This document shows positions 53,783-64,000 of a stretch of 64,000 nucleotides of DNA, piece by piece. The stretch is from Pseudooceanicola marinus. GTDB lineage: Bacteria; Pseudomonadota; Alphaproteobacteria; Rhodobacterales; Rhodobacteraceae. The stretch lies in the NCBI RefSeq assembly GCF_020177265.1, contig NZ_JAIVMC010000006.1:62001-126000 (forward strand). The letters are read 5' to 3'. The position numbers and the translations under genes were made by a program. Below the pieces are notes generated by a model. That model was not told the DNA's origin, did no database searches, and worked only from the letters and a program-made list of their open reading frames with translations. Numbering within the stretch: the first letter of the stretch is position 1; each line of letters opens with the position of its first letter.

Positions 53783-54649
53783 ATGTCCAAGGATGTAGAG
53801 TTTCGGCCACTCTTGCGCGGTGACAGCCCCGGGGCGCTGGTGGATCCGGCGCGCCCTGTCACCGCCCATGGCCGGCCGATCGAGGCCGGGCGCCGGGTGA
53901 TGCCCCATGCCCACCCTCGCGCGCAGCTGATCATGATCCTGTCGGGCGTCATGCGGCTGGAGGCGGGCAGCGACACGTGGATCGTCCCTTCGGGCCATTG
54001 CGCCTGGGTGCCCGGCGGGCTGGACCATGCGCTGAGCAGCGAAACCGACATGGAGACCTGCAACGCCTTCATCGACCCGGCCCATGCCGGGGCCGCGCGG
54101 GCTGAAACGGCCTGCCGCGTCCTGCGCCTGACGCCCCTGCTGCGCGAGATGGCGGCGCGGCTGTCGGAGGCCGGGCGCAACGGCTCCGCCGGCCCGGAAT
54201 GGCAACGGCTGGGGCTGGCGCTGATCGACGAGATCGCCCGGCTGGAGGTCAGTGATCTGGGCCTGCCGGGGGGCCGCGACCCACGGCTCGTCCGGCTGAC
54301 CCGGCACCTGAACCGCACCCCGGCCGAACCGCGCGGTCTGGGCGAGCTGGCCCGCGAGGTGGCCGGCAGCAGCGAACGCAGCCTGGCGCGGCTCTTTCGC
54401 GAGGAAACCGGGCTGAGCTACCGGCAATGGCGCACGCGACAGCGGATGCTGGTGGCCATGCAGGCGCTGGACCAGGGGCAGAGCAGCGCCGAGGTGGCGG
54501 CGACGCTGGGATATGGCTCGTCCTCGGCCTTCATCGCCGCCTTCCGCCGGACCCTGGGCGCACCACCGCAACAGGCGCGGCGCCGGATGACCGGCGCAGG
54601 TCAGGCAGTGCGTCGGTCCGGGCCGCCATCGGGGATCGGCAACGCCTGA
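53783..54649 (+). CDS. AraC-family transcriptional regulator with N-terminal cupin
   Basis: I start at 53783 ('MSKDVEFRPLLRGDSPGALV'); an ATG at 53765 is also in frame and neither has a clear ribosome binding site. The 288-residue product has a cupin sensor (about residues 30-95, 'MPHAHPRAQLIMILSGVMRL', 'VPSGHCAWVPGGLDHAL') and a C-terminal AraC double helix-turn-helix (about 180-275, 'SSERSLARLFREETGLSYRQ', 'SAEVAATLGYGSSSAFIAAF'). Divergent from the SLC13 permease with a 76-base gap. Its last 49 bases overlap the end of the FUSC gene on the other strand. Confidence 0.85.
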   Translation: MSKDVEFRPLLRGDSPGALVDPARPVTAHGRPIEAGRRVMPHAHPRAQLIMILSGVMRLEAGSDTWIVPSGHCAWVPGGLDHALSSETDMETCNAFIDPAHAGAARAETACRVLRLTPLLREMAARLSEAGRNGSAGPEWQRLGLALIDEIARLEVSDLGLPGGRDPRLVRLTRHLNRTPAEPRGLGELAREVAGSSERSLARLFREETGLSYRQWRTRQRMLVAMQALDQGQSSAEVAATLGYGSSSAFIAAFRRTLGAPPQQARRRMTGAGQAVRRSGPPSGIGNA

Positions 54650-56505
54650 AGCGCCCGCGCCGTGCGGGCCATCAGCGCGCCCGTTTCACCACCCAGACGG
54701 CGGGCCAGCCGGTCATAGGCTCCCGCCACCCGCTCGGGTCGCTGGACCAGCGCCCGGCTGCGCGCCAGCGCCAGCGAGACCGCGCGGCGGGCGCCGGGGT
54801 CCAGCCCTTCGTCCGCCATCAGACGGTGGCACAGGGTGACGGCCCGGCCCAGCTCCATCAGCGCCTCGGCGCTGGCCAGCGCCTCTGCCCGCAGGGGGGC
54901 GGAATGCTGGGTCAGGCGCAGCAGCCGCAGCAGGCGATGGTACATCCGCGCCCGCCAGTGCAGCGGCCGGGCAACGGCGCCAGGGGCGGCGGCAATGGCC
55001 GCGATGTCCTCCAGCATGGCGCGGATCAGGGCGGCGCTGCGCCGGCGGGCCGAAGCGGGGAAGACCCAGCGATAGGCGCCGAAGGCCGCCAGAGGCGCCG
55101 CCACCACAGCCGCACCGGAGGCCAGCGAGGCACCGAAGCTGCCCGTCAGCGGCAGACCGGGGTGCAGCAACAGCAACATCACCATGTTGTAGTCGAAGGC
55201 CACCGCGACCGTGCGCCGGTGCCCCACCAGAAGCGGCCCCAGCAGGATGAAGGGCAGCACCATCAGCACCTGCTGCAATTCCGTCCCGGCCCAGGGCCAG
55301 ACAAGCCAGCGGATCACCAGCGCGCCCAGCACCCCGAGGCACTGACCCAGGAAGACGAAGCGCATCATCCCTGCCGGGTTCTCGAAGGTGGAGAAGAGCG
55401 AGGTCATCACCGACAATCCCAGAAGCATGTAGCCAAGCGCCGTCCAGCCCGTCAGCATCCACAGCAGACCGAAGAGCAGCAGCGTGCCGCCCGCGCGCAG
55501 GCCCGCCTGGGTCGCGCCGGGGCGGTCGCGATGCGGGATCACCGGATAGCCGGCGGCGGCGTCACCATCGGGCACGGCGGCGTCGGGCGCTGTCGCCCAG
55601 CCAGACAGGGCGGCCTGCAGCGCGGTGAGGTTGGCATGGGCCTCCGCCTCGGGTGGCAGGGCCTGCAGCCCCGGGGTGAGGGCCTGTGCCGCCCGGCCCG
55701 CATTGCCGTGGCGAAGGGCCTGCGCCGCCTTCGACAGGGCCGCAGCGGTCGCCGGTCGCGGCACGGCAGGCCCGGTGAACAGCAACGACATCGCCGACAG
55801 CAGCAGCGAACGCGCCGCCCGGGTCCGGGCCCGGGCGCGGGGATGGCCCGCGCCATGGGGCTCCAGAGCGTCATCCAGGGCCGCGATCCGCGCCAGCAGC
55901 GCGGCATCGGCCTCACTCGCGCCATGGGCCGCGCGCCGCCCCTGGGCCACATGCTCCAGCAGGTCGGCCAGCAGTTCCGCGATGGTGGCACGCAGGTCGG
56001 CACCGTTGGCCGCCGGCGTCCACAGCAGGCCGACGAGGGAGGCGGTCAGCACCCCGGTCAGCACCGTCGCCAGCCGGTCCGCCCCAAGCGCCAGCACCTG
56101 GTCGGGGTGCCCGGTGTCCAAAAGCGCCACCATGGCGGCAGTGTAGCCCGCCAGCACCGTGGCATAGGCCACGAAACCGCGTTGCAAGTTGCCGATGGCC
56201 GTGCAGGCGCCCACCCAGGCCGCCAGGCCCGCCACCAGGATCGCCGGATGCACCTGCATCCCCAGCACCAGCAGAATGCCCACGGCGGTGCCGCTGATCG
56301 TGCCCAGCAGGCGGAACAGGCTCTTCTCCAACAGCTGGCCGCGCAAGGGTTGGGCCGCGGCCCAAACGGTCATGCCGGCCCATTGCGGATGCTCCAGCCC
56401 CAGCCCCCAGGCCAGCAGGAAGGCGATGCAGACCGCCACGGCGGTCCGGGCGGAAAACAGGGTGCGGGGGGCGTCGAAGCCCAGGCGGGTCAGAAGGTCA
56501 TGCAT
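54601..56505 (-). CDS. FUSC-family membrane protein (aromatic-acid efflux type)
   Basis: I start at 56505 ('MHDLLTRLGFDAPRTLFSAR'), 10 bases after the MarR gene's stop. The 634-residue product has two blocks of about six membrane helices (about residues 20-165 and 345-480) each followed by a soluble part, the fusaric-acid-resistance/YccS layout. Motifs include 'GMTVWAAAQPLRGQLLEKSL' and 'VGTCTAIGN'-like 'VGACTAIGNLQRGFVAYATV'. The usual partners, an HlyD adaptor and DUF1656 protein, are absent. Control by the adjoining MarR gene is likely. Confidence 0.85.
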   Translation of the reverse strand: MHDLLTRLGFDAPRTLFSARTAVAVCIAFLLAWGLGLEHPQWAGMTVWAAAQPLRGQLLEKSLFRLLGTISGTAVGILLVLGMQVHPAILVAGLAAWVGACTAIGNLQRGFVAYATVLAGYTAAMVALLDTGHPDQVLALGADRLATVLTGVLTASLVGLLWTPAANGADLRATIAELLADLLEHVAQGRRAAHGASEADAALLARIAALDDALEPHGAGHPRARARTRAARSLLLSAMSLLFTGPAVPRPATAAALSKAAQALRHGNAGRAAQALTPGLQALPPEAEAHANLTALQAALSGWATAPDAAVPDGDAAAGYPVIPHRDRPGATQAGLRAGGTLLLFGLLWMLTGWTALGYMLLGLSVMTSLFSTFENPAGMMRFVFLGQCLGVLGALVIRWLVWPWAGTELQQVLMVLPFILLGPLLVGHRRTVAVAFDYNMVMLLLLHPGLPLTGSFGASLASGAAVVAAPLAAFGAYRWVFPASARRRSAALIRAMLEDIAAIAAAPGAVARPLHWRARMYHRLLRLLRLTQHSAPLRAEALASAEALMELGRAVTLCHRLMADEGLDPGARRAVSLALARSRALVQRPERVAGAYDRLARRLGGETGALMARTARALQALPIPDGGPDRRTA

Positions 56506-56515
56506 GATGCGGCGG

Positions 56516-57040
56516 TCAGTCGGTTGCGGAAGAGACGGAGCCGGGCGCGGCGAGGACGGCGGAGAGGCGGCTCTCGATCCGCTCCATACCGTCACACATC
56601 CGCTCCAGCGTGGCATCGTCGAGGTCGGCCAGAAGGACCTCTTCCAGCTCGCCCACCCGGGTGCGGATGCGGGCAACCTCGGCCCGGCCCGCGGCGGTCA
56701 ACAATAGGCGGCGCGCACGGCGGTCCCGGGGATCGGGGGCGCGTTCCACCAGCCCGCGCCCTTCGAGGATGTCGATCAGTCGCACGAGGGTGGAGGCGTC
56801 CAGCCCCACGCGGCGGGCCAGGTCGACCTGGCTGATGCCGTCGCCGCTTTCGGCGAGGTGGATCAGCGGCGTCCAGGTGGCATCGGTCAGCCCGGCCTCG
56901 GCCAGTTGCTGTTCGACCGCGCGCCGCCAGGCGCGGGCCAGGGTGACGAAGCGAAAGCCGAAGCGATCGCGCACTGGGCGGGCATCATGGCGGGGCGCAT
57001 CGGGTCGGGGCGCGTCAGGAGACGAGGGATCTGTGCTCAT
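56516..57040 (-). CDS. MarR-family regulator of the FUSC unit
   Basis: The start at 57040 has AAGGAG upstream. The 174-residue product has an extended polar N terminus (about 22 residues rich in Pro, Asp and Arg) and a winged helix ('DGISQVDLARRVGLDASTLV', 'RAPDPRDRRARRLLLTAAGR', about residues 68-122), resembling SlyA/HpaR-type members that sense aromatic compounds. A 21-bp perfect palindrome lies 22 bases before its start and overlaps a probable -10 element, so it should repress itself and FUSC. Confidence 0.88.
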   Translation of the reverse strand: MSTDPSSPDAPRPDAPRHDARPVRDRFGFRFVTLARAWRRAVEQQLAEAGLTDATWTPLIHLAESGDGISQVDLARRVGLDASTLVRLIDILEGRGLVERAPDPRDRRARRLLLTAAGRAEVARIRTRVGELEEVLLADLDDATLERMCDGMERIESRLSAVLAAPGSVSSATD

Positions 57041-57061
57041 GCCCCACTCCTTGCGCCACAA

Positions 57062-57082
57062 ATGATTTGGACTGCAAATCAT
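57062..57082. promoter_or_regulatory. Palindromic MarR operator
   Basis: ATGATTTG-GACTG-CAAATCAT has perfect 8-bp arms. On the minus strand the TATGAT next to and within it is a likely -10 hexamer of the MarR-FUSC promoter. Confidence 0.7.
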
Positions 57083-57286
57083 ATTGACGCATACGACCCT
57101 TGCCCTGGGCGCAAACCGCCGCCCCGCAGCGCCCGGCCCCCGCCGGACGCGCAGAAGCGCGGCAAATGGCATTGCGTCGATCAAACAAGCGGCAGCGCGG
57201 CAAAATATGTGACTTTTCACCGAGCCGCACGCTACCCGCCGCCCGCCGCCCCGCCTAGGATCACCGGATCAAGCCGGAGTGAGCCC

Positions 57287-58204
57287 ATGCGCGACGCCAT
57301 CGCTGCCCAGGAATTCGCCCATGTCGAGGCCTTTCGTGCCGGGATCAAGTCGATCTGCGGCGCCTATCACGTCGAACCCTGCCCCCGGGGCTCTGGCTTT
57401 GCGGCCCGCGCCGGCCTTGCCCGTGTCGGCGGGCTGGAGATTGCCCGAGTCGCCCTGACCGCCCGCGAGGTGCGCCGCGATGCCCGCGCCATCCGCCGCG
57501 ACGAGGCCGATCATTTCGTTCTGACCCTGCAGCGCCGGGGCGAGGCGCAGATGCTGCAGGGGGAACGCCAGACGACGCTGCGGGCGGGCGACATGTTCTT
57601 GTCCGACGCAGCCCTGCCCTCGCTGTTCGATTTCGGAGGCGCGGCGGCGGAACAGCTGTCGGTGCACCTGCCACGGGCCGAGATGACCAGCCGCTTCGGC
57701 GCGCTTGCGCGCGGCGGGCTGTCGATCCGGCGCGAGGACAGCCTGGCGGTAGCGATGACGGCCCTGCTGCAGCGCGCGCAGGAGGAAACCCCGCCGCAGA
57801 TTGACGAGGCCTTCCTGTCGCTCGTGGGGGCCTGGCTGCAGGATACCGCGCGGGGCGAGACCCGGCGCGATGCCCGCGCCGACGGGTTGCTGGGCCAGGC
57901 GCTGACGCTGATCAACCTGCATTACCGTGACCCCGATTTTGGCCCCGGCGCCCTGGCCGAACTGCTGGACGTGGCACCGCGCCGGTTGCAGCGCGCCTTC
58001 GCCCCCCTGGGCGAGACGCCGCGCGACCGCATCCTGGCGACCCGGCTGGACCAGGCGCGGCATCAGCTGGAACACCGCGGCGGGCGCAACGTCTCGGACG
58101 TGGCCTGGGACATGGGCTTTGGCGATCTGTCGCATTTCTACCATGTCTTCCGCGCCCGCTTCGGCCATGCGCCGGGCGCCACCGTCGCGCCGGGTGACGC
58201 ATAG
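57287..58204 (+). CDS. AraC-family regulator, FeaR-like
   Basis: The 305-residue product has an N-terminal AraC-binding-like domain (about residues 15-180, 'DHFVLTLQRRGEAQMLQGER', 'LRAGDMFLSDAALPSLFDF') and a C-terminal helix-turn-helix pair (about 200-300, 'LLDVAPRRLQRAFAPLGETP', 'VSDVAWDMGFGDLSHFYHVF'). The layout matches regulators of alcohol/aldehyde oxidation genes such as FeaR. It lies 95 bases before the aldehyde dehydrogenase gene on the same strand and is its likely regulator. GGAG precedes the ATG. Confidence 0.87.
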   Translation: MRDAIAAQEFAHVEAFRAGIKSICGAYHVEPCPRGSGFAARAGLARVGGLEIARVALTAREVRRDARAIRRDEADHFVLTLQRRGEAQMLQGERQTTLRAGDMFLSDAALPSLFDFGGAAAEQLSVHLPRAEMTSRFGALARGGLSIRREDSLAVAMTALLQRAQEETPPQIDEAFLSLVGAWLQDTARGETRRDARADGLLGQALTLINLHYRDPDFGPGALAELLDVAPRRLQRAFAPLGETPRDRILATRLDQARHQLEHRGGRNVSDVAWDMGFGDLSHFYHVFRARFGHAPGATVAPGDA

Positions 58205-58299
58205 GGCCAAAGCCCGCGACGCCTGCGCCCAAGACCCCTGCCCCGCGCAGCCCCTAGCCTGCTGGTCAACAACGCCCCGCAGGACAGAGGACTACACAA

Positions 58300-59727
<1,428 letters not shown>

Positions 59728-59789
59728 CGCCTTTCCCTTTACAGACCGGCCCGACACGTCGCGGGCCGGCAGACCAACAGGATCCGAAA

Positions 59790-61442
59790 ATGACCAAGAT
59801 GGACAAGACCCAGAACGGCATGACCCGGCGCAGCTTCATCGGCCACATGGCCGTGGCCACGGGCGTCATCACCACCGCCGCCGGCACGCTTGGCGCCTCG
59901 CTGAACCCGGCCCATGCGCAGGACGGCACCTTCGACTACGTGATCGTGGGGGCGGGCAGCGCGGGCTGCGTGCTGGCCAACCGGCTGACCGAGGAAGGCA
60001 AGACGGTGCTGCTGCTGGAGGCCGGCGGGCCGGATGACACCGACATGATCTGGACGCCGATGCGGGTGATCGAGCTGTGGAATTCGCCCTATGACTGGGC
60101 CTATTGGACCGTGCCCCAGGCCCATGCGCAGGACCGCGAGCTGTTCTGGCCGCGCGGCAAGACCCTGGGCGGGTCCTCTTCGCTGAACGGCATGATCTAC
60201 GTGCGTGGCTCTGCCACCGACTATGATGGTTGGGCGGCCCAGGGCAACGCGGGCTGGAGCTGGGACGAAGTGCTGCCCTACTTCCTGAAATCCGAGGACT
60301 ATTCGGGCGACCCGTCGCCCATGCACGCCAAGGGCGGGCTGCTGCATGTCACGGCGGAAATCCAGCCGCATGAGATCAACAAGGCCATGGTCGAGGCCGC
60401 CGTGCAGGCCGGGCACGCCTACAACCCCGACTGCAACTCCGGCGACCAGATGGGCGTGGGCTTCTGCGATCTGAACACCCGCGACGGCAAGCGCCAGTCG
60501 ACCGCCGTGGCCTTCCTGCAACCGGCGCTGGAGCGGCCGAACCTGACGCTGATGACCAATGCCCGCGTGCATCGGGTGGAGATCGAGGACGGCCGCGCCA
60601 CCGGCGTGACCTACATGCAGGCGGGCGAGATGCACACCGTGTCGGCCGCATCCGAGGTGATCGTCTGCGGCGGCGCCATCGAAAGCCCGCGCATCCTGAT
60701 GCTGTCGGGCGTGGGCCCGGTCGACCACCTGGGCGAGATGGGCATCGAGGTGAAACACGCCCTGCCCGGCGTCGGCCAGAACCTGCACGATCACACCCTG
60801 CTGCCCGTCACCTGGGAGGCCGAGGGCCAGGTGCCCCCGCCCCCGCATATGGGCATGACGCCGCTGCACACGCATCTCTTCGCCAAGTCCTCGCCGGATC
60901 TGCCGGAACCCGACATGCAGCCCCTGGGCCTCTTCGGCCCCTATTACGCCCCCGAGCAGGACGCCAGCGTGGCCAATGCCTTCACCTTCAACGCGGGCGG
61001 CGTGAAGCCCACCTCGCGCGGCGAGGTGCGTCTGTCCTCCGCCGATCCCGAAGACCGCGTGCTGCTGGATCCCAACGTGCTGGCTACCCAGTATGATGTC
61101 GACACCCTGGTCGCCTGCGTGAAGATGATCCGCGAGATCGCTAAACAGCCCGCCCTGTCGAAATGGATCAAGCGGGAGATCTACCCCGGCCCCGAGGCGC
61201 AGAGCGACGCAGAACTGGCCGACTATGCCCGTTCGGCAGTGATGAGCTATCACCACCAGTGCGGCACCTGCAAAATGGGCAGCGACGACATGGCCGTGGT
61301 CGATGCGGAGCTGAAGGTGCATGGGGTCGCGGGGCTGCGCGTGGTCGATGCCTCGATCATGCCCTTCGTCACCACCGGCAACACAAACGCCCCGGTCATC
61401 ATGATCGCAGAAAAGGCCGCCGACATGATCAAGGGCGCCTGA
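59790..61442 (+). CDS. Tat-exported GMC-family oxidoreductase
   Basis: The 550-residue product begins with a twin-arginine signal ('[15 protein letters not shown]' at about residues 11-25, cleavage after AHA). The rest is a choline-dehydrogenase-like GMC flavoenzyme: '[18 protein letters not shown]' (about 48-65), '[20 protein letters not shown]' (about 120-139) and the C-terminal '[12 protein letters not shown]' with the catalytic His (about 484-495). Members oxidise alcohols. Export as a folded flavoprotein would place the alcohol step in the periplasm, apart from the cytoplasmic ALDH gene 62 bases upstream. Confidence 0.9.
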   Translation: MTKMDKTQNGMTRRSFIGHMAVATGVITTAAGTLGASLNPAHAQDGTFDYVIVGAGSAGCVLANRLTEEGKTVLLLEAGGPDDTDMIWTPMRVIELWNSPYDWAYWTVPQAHAQDRELFWPRGKTLGGSSSLNGMIYVRGSATDYDGWAAQGNAGWSWDEVLPYFLKSEDYSGDPSPMHAKGGLLHVTAEIQPHEINKAMVEAAVQAGHAYNPDCNSGDQMGVGFCDLNTRDGKRQSTAVAFLQPALERPNLTLMTNARVHRVEIEDGRATGVTYMQAGEMHTVSAASEVIVCGGAIESPRILMLSGVGPVDHLGEMGIEVKHALPGVGQNLHDHTLLPVTWEAEGQVPPPPHMGMTPLHTHLFAKSSPDLPEPDMQPLGLFGPYYAPEQDASVANAFTFNAGGVKPTSRGEVRLSSADPEDRVLLDPNVLATQYDVDTLVACVKMIREIAKQPALSKWIKREIYPGPEAQSDAELADYARSAVMSYHHQCGTCKMGSDDMAVVDAELKVHGVAGLRVVDASIMPFVTTGNTNAPVIMIAEKAADMIKGA

Positions 61443-61458
61443 GGCGCCGCATCAACAG

Positions 61459-61501
61459 AAACGAGGGGCCGGGCGCGGGATGCGGCCCGGCCACTTCGTT
61501 T
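61459..61501. terminator. Shared hairpin between convergent GMC genes
   Basis: AAACGA...GGGCCGGGC and GCCCGGCC...TCGTTT form an interrupted stem with A- and T-rich ends, between two convergent genes. Confidence 0.65.
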
Positions 61502-61523
61502 GCCCGGACTTCCCCAGCCCGGT

Positions 61524-63182
61524 TCAGGAGGCGCGGGCGGCTTGCTGCCCGGCGCAGTCGTCCTCGCCCCGGGCGGCGGCCAGGATCATTGCGGCGGCGC
61601 GTTCGGCGATCATGATCGTGGGGGCGTTGGTATTGCCCGAAGTGAGCGTCGGCATGACGCTGGCATCCACCACCCGCAGCCCCTGCAGCCCATGCACCCG
61701 CAGTTGCGGGTCGACCACCGCGCCCTCGTCCACGCCCATGCGGCAGGTGCCCACGGGGTGATAGATCGTGTCGGCCCGGGCGCGGATGTGCTGTTCCCAC
61801 TCGGCATCGCTCATGTCGTCGTGCATCCCGTGCAGTTCGCGCTCGCGATAGGGGGCCAGGGGCGCGCCCAGCATCAGCTGCCGCGCCTGGCGGGCGCCCG
61901 CGATCAACAGGTCCAGATCGCGGCGGTCCGACAGATAGGCCGGGTCGATCAGCGGATCGGCCAGCGGATCGCCCGAGGCCAGGCGGACCTGCCCGCGCGA
62001 ATGGGGACGCAGCACGCAGACGTGGCAGGAATAGCCATGGCCGAGATGCAGCCGCCGGACATGATCGTCGACCATGGCGATGACGAAATGCAGTTGCAGA
62101 TCGGGCCGGTCCACCTGCGGGCTCGACCGGAAGAAGGCCGCGCCTTCGGCAAAGGGCGTGGCGGCCATGGACCGCCCGTCGCGGCGCCAGCGCGCCAGGT
62201 GGCGCAACAGCCGGGCACCGGCGCGCAGCCCGATGCCGAAATTATCGGTGTCGCGGCTTTTCCAGGCCAGGATGAAATCCAGATGGTCTTGCAGGTTCTG
62301 CCCCACCCCCGGCAGTTCGTGCCGCATCTCGATGCCGTGCGGGGTGATGTCCTCGGGCCGCCCGATGCCCGACAGTTGCAGAAGCTGGGGCGAGCCGAAG
62401 GCGCCGCCCGCCACGATCACCTCGCGCCGGGCGCGGATCTGCTGCACCCGCCGCCCGCGCCGGATCTCGACCCCCGTCGCCCGGCGCCCCTGCAGCAGGA
62501 TCCGCTGAGCCCGGGCGCCGGTCAGCACCGTCAGATTGGCGCGCTGCCCCATGACCGGGTGCAGATAGGCCGCCGCCGCCGAACAGCGCTCGCCATTGCG
62601 GGCGGGGTCGTGGAACTGGGTCACCTGGAACAGCCCGATCCCCTCGTTGTCGCCGGTGTTGAAATCGGCCCGCTCGCGCAGCTGCAATTCCTGCCCCGCC
62701 GCGATGAAGGCCCGGGTGATCGGGCGCGGCGCCTTCTGGTGCGACACCTGCAAGGGCCCGTCACCGCCGTGAAAGGCATCGGCCCCGTCCTCATGCCCCT
62801 CGGCGCGGCGGAACCAGGGCAGCACGCTGTCCCAGTCCCAGCCCTCGCAGCCCAGATCGGCCCAGCCGTCGTAATCCTGCCGCTGGCCGCGCACGTAAAG
62901 CATGGCGTTGATCGCCGAGGATCCGCCCAAACCGCGCCCCCGCGGCTGGTAGCCGCGCCGCCCGTTCAGTCCGGGCTGGGGCACGGTGTGAAAGGCCCAG
63001 TTGTTGATCTTGCCATAGCCCGGAAGCATGGCCACCGCCCCGGCGGGCATCCGCACCAGAATCCCGTCGCCGCGCCCACCGGCCTCGATCAGGCAGACGC
63101 TCAGTTCCGGGTCCTCGGACAGGCGCGCAGCCAGGGTCGCCCCGGCGGAGCCGCCGCCGACGATGACGTAGTCGAAGTCCAT
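61524..63182 (-). CDS. Cytoplasmic GMC-family oxidoreductase
   Basis: I start at 63182 ('[20 protein letters not shown]'), preceded by GGGAGGG. The 552-residue product has no signal peptide. FAD motif '[19 protein letters not shown]' (about residues 5-23), GMC signatures '[20 protein letters not shown]' (about 80-99) and '[18 protein letters not shown]' (about 260-277), and the catalytic '[17 protein letters not shown]' (about 476-492) are intact. It is a choline/alcohol dehydrogenase-like enzyme, paralogous to the Tat-exported neighbour but only moderately similar. Confidence 0.9.
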   Translation of the reverse strand: MDFDYVIVGGGSAGATLAARLSEDPELSVCLIEAGGRGDGILVRMPAGAVAMLPGYGKINNWAFHTVPQPGLNGRRGYQPRGRGLGGSSAINAMLYVRGQRQDYDGWADLGCEGWDWDSVLPWFRRAEGHEDGADAFHGGDGPLQVSHQKAPRPITRAFIAAGQELQLRERADFNTGDNEGIGLFQVTQFHDPARNGERCSAAAAYLHPVMGQRANLTVLTGARAQRILLQGRRATGVEIRRGRRVQQIRARREVIVAGGAFGSPQLLQLSGIGRPEDITPHGIEMRHELPGVGQNLQDHLDFILAWKSRDTDNFGIGLRAGARLLRHLARWRRDGRSMAATPFAEGAAFFRSSPQVDRPDLQLHFVIAMVDDHVRRLHLGHGYSCHVCVLRPHSRGQVRLASGDPLADPLIDPAYLSDRRDLDLLIAGARQARQLMLGAPLAPYRERELHGMHDDMSDAEWEQHIRARADTIYHPVGTCRMGVDEGAVVDPQLRVHGLQGLRVVDASVMPTLTSGNTNAPTIMIAERAAAMILAAARGEDDCAGQQAARAS

Positions 63183-63370
63183 CTTTCCCTCCCACAGCGG
63201 CCCCCTCCCCCGGGCGCCTCTGCGGGCGATAGTGGCGCGGGGCACGCCATCCGTCGACATCCGTATGGGATTGGGCCGCCACCGGGACGCAACGTCGGCC
63301 AGACTGCCCCCTGACATATTAGGGATCCCAAGGGCCGTGGGAAACGCTCGGCCCGTCGGACCGTGCGCGA

Positions 63371-64000
63371 TCAGATCAGCGGGCGGGTGGTGATGGGGCG
63401 GTCCTCCTCCATCTCGGCCAGTTCGCAGAGGCCGGAATAATCGAGGATCTTCATCGCCCCGCTGCGCCAGTCGGCCAGGCCGCGTTCGCGCATGGATTTC
63501 AGCGTCTTGTTGGTGTGCACCAGCGACAGGCCCAGGGCATCCGCCAGGTCCTGCTGGCGGTAGGGCAGCGGCATCTCGCGGTTCTTCACCATCCCCAGGG
63601 CGGTGCCGCGATCCTGCAGGCGCAGGAAGGCGCGGGCGATCCGCTGTTCGGCGCTCATATGTCCCAGCATGGCCAGGCTTTCCCCCAGGAAGCGTTCCTC
63701 GACAGCCGAAAGCCAGGTCAGGTCATAGGCCCGTTCGGGCTGTTCCTCGAAGAGCGACCATAGCGCGGCCCGGTTGAAGACGCACAGGCGCATGCGCGTT
63801 GTGGCCTCCACCGTGTGGTACATCACGTTCATCACCCCGGCCTGAAGGCCGATGAAATCGCCCGGCAGGACGAAGTTGATGACCTGCCGTTCCCCGGTCT
63901 CCAGGGTCTTGTAACGAAGGCCCTGACCCTCAAGCGCGGTATACAGGTGCGGGGCGTTCGCGCCCTCCATCATCAGCTGCGCGCCGGCCTCGACCTCCAG
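63371..64000 (-). CDS. Crp/Fnr-family transcriptional regulator (3' part)
   Basis: The reading frame runs off the right edge, so the first part of the gene is missing; 209 codons are seen. A cyclic-nucleotide-binding-like beta-roll ('HLYTALEGQGLRYKTLETGE', 'QVINFVLPGDFIGLQAGVMN') is followed by the dimer helix and a Crp-type helix-turn-helix ('MPLPYRQQDLADALGLSLVH', 'TNKTLKSMRERGLADWRSGA'). No Fnr cysteines are in the visible part. It may regulate the GMC gene 190 bases downstream or be unrelated. Confidence 0.9.
   Translation of the reverse strand: MEVEAGAQLMMEGANAPHLYTALEGQGLRYKTLETGERQVINFVLPGDFIGLQAGVMNVMYHTVEATTRMRLCVFNRAALWSLFEEQPERAYDLTWLSAVEERFLGESLAMLGHMSAEQRIARAFLRLQDRGTALGMVKNREMPLPYRQQDLADALGLSLVHTNKTLKSMRERGLADWRSGAMKILDYSGLCELAEMEEDRPITTRPLI

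Overview
The window is GC-rich, densely coded DNA from an alphaproteobacterium, most likely a Rhodobacteraceae (roseobacter-type) chromosome. Evidence for this is the set of neighbourhoods typical of that family (pyrB beside a dihydroorotase-like gene and plsY; pgsA-moaD-moaE; rsmE-gshA facing ubiA; a MocR-type tauR with tpa and tauABC), GGAG-type ribosome binding sites, many 1-4 nt ATGA/TGATG overlaps, and two cobalamin riboswitches. I saw no rRNA or tRNA genes, insertion sequences, prophage or CRISPR arrays. Both ends cut through genes (an HlyD-type adaptor at the left, a Crp/Fnr regulator at the right).

Region 1 (1-21.5 kb) is mostly housekeeping. It holds an efflux adaptor, moaB and a family-4-like uracil-DNA glycosylase that lacks most Fe-S cysteines; then pyrB, a membrane protein, a dihydroorotase homologue without its metal ligands, and plsY; a GbsR/MarR regulator; rsmE-GNAT-membrane protein-gshA facing ubiA; an OmpA-type protein and a coiled-coil membrane protein; pgsA-moaD-moaE; an S49 peptidase, a cation exchanger, an SDR and uvrC. 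An AT-rich gap with a perfect DnaA box precedes uvrC.

Region 2 (21.6-31.1 kb) is more accessory: an SLC13 transporter, a small membrane protein, an ABC-2 exporter, a CoxG-like protein, a MobA-like flavin hydroxylase facing a MarR regulator with palindromic operators between them, and a copper set (DUF2946/CutF-like small protein, PCuAC chaperone, SCO protein) for cytochrome oxidase copper delivery.

Region 3 (31.2-52.3 kb) is organised around B12 and taurine. A cobalamin riboswitch leads btuB-btuF-btuC-btuD-cbiZ (B12 uptake and cobinamide salvage). A dimethylglycine-dehydrogenase-like enzyme with its XRE-cupin regulator follows, then tauR, tpa and divergent tauABC. TauC carries an unusual periplasmic Ig/cadherin-like insertion. 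No xsc or pta lies nearby; a Sad-type semialdehyde dehydrogenase does. A second cobalamin riboswitch, preceded by candidate NrdR boxes, leads nrdHIEF (class Ib ribonucleotide reductase). B12 would thus repress both its own import and a B12-independent reductase, which predicts a B12-dependent class II reductase elsewhere in the genome.

Region 4 (52.3-64 kb) holds a second SLC13 transporter with an AraC regulator, a MarR-FUSC pair with a clear palindromic operator, and an oxidation module: FeaR-like AraC regulator, aldehyde dehydrogenase, Tat-exported GMC oxidoreductase, an opposed second GMC oxidoreductase, and the Crp/Fnr regulator. Two clusters of strong hairpins, at 14.7 kb and between nrdE and nrdF, share one dispersed repeat.
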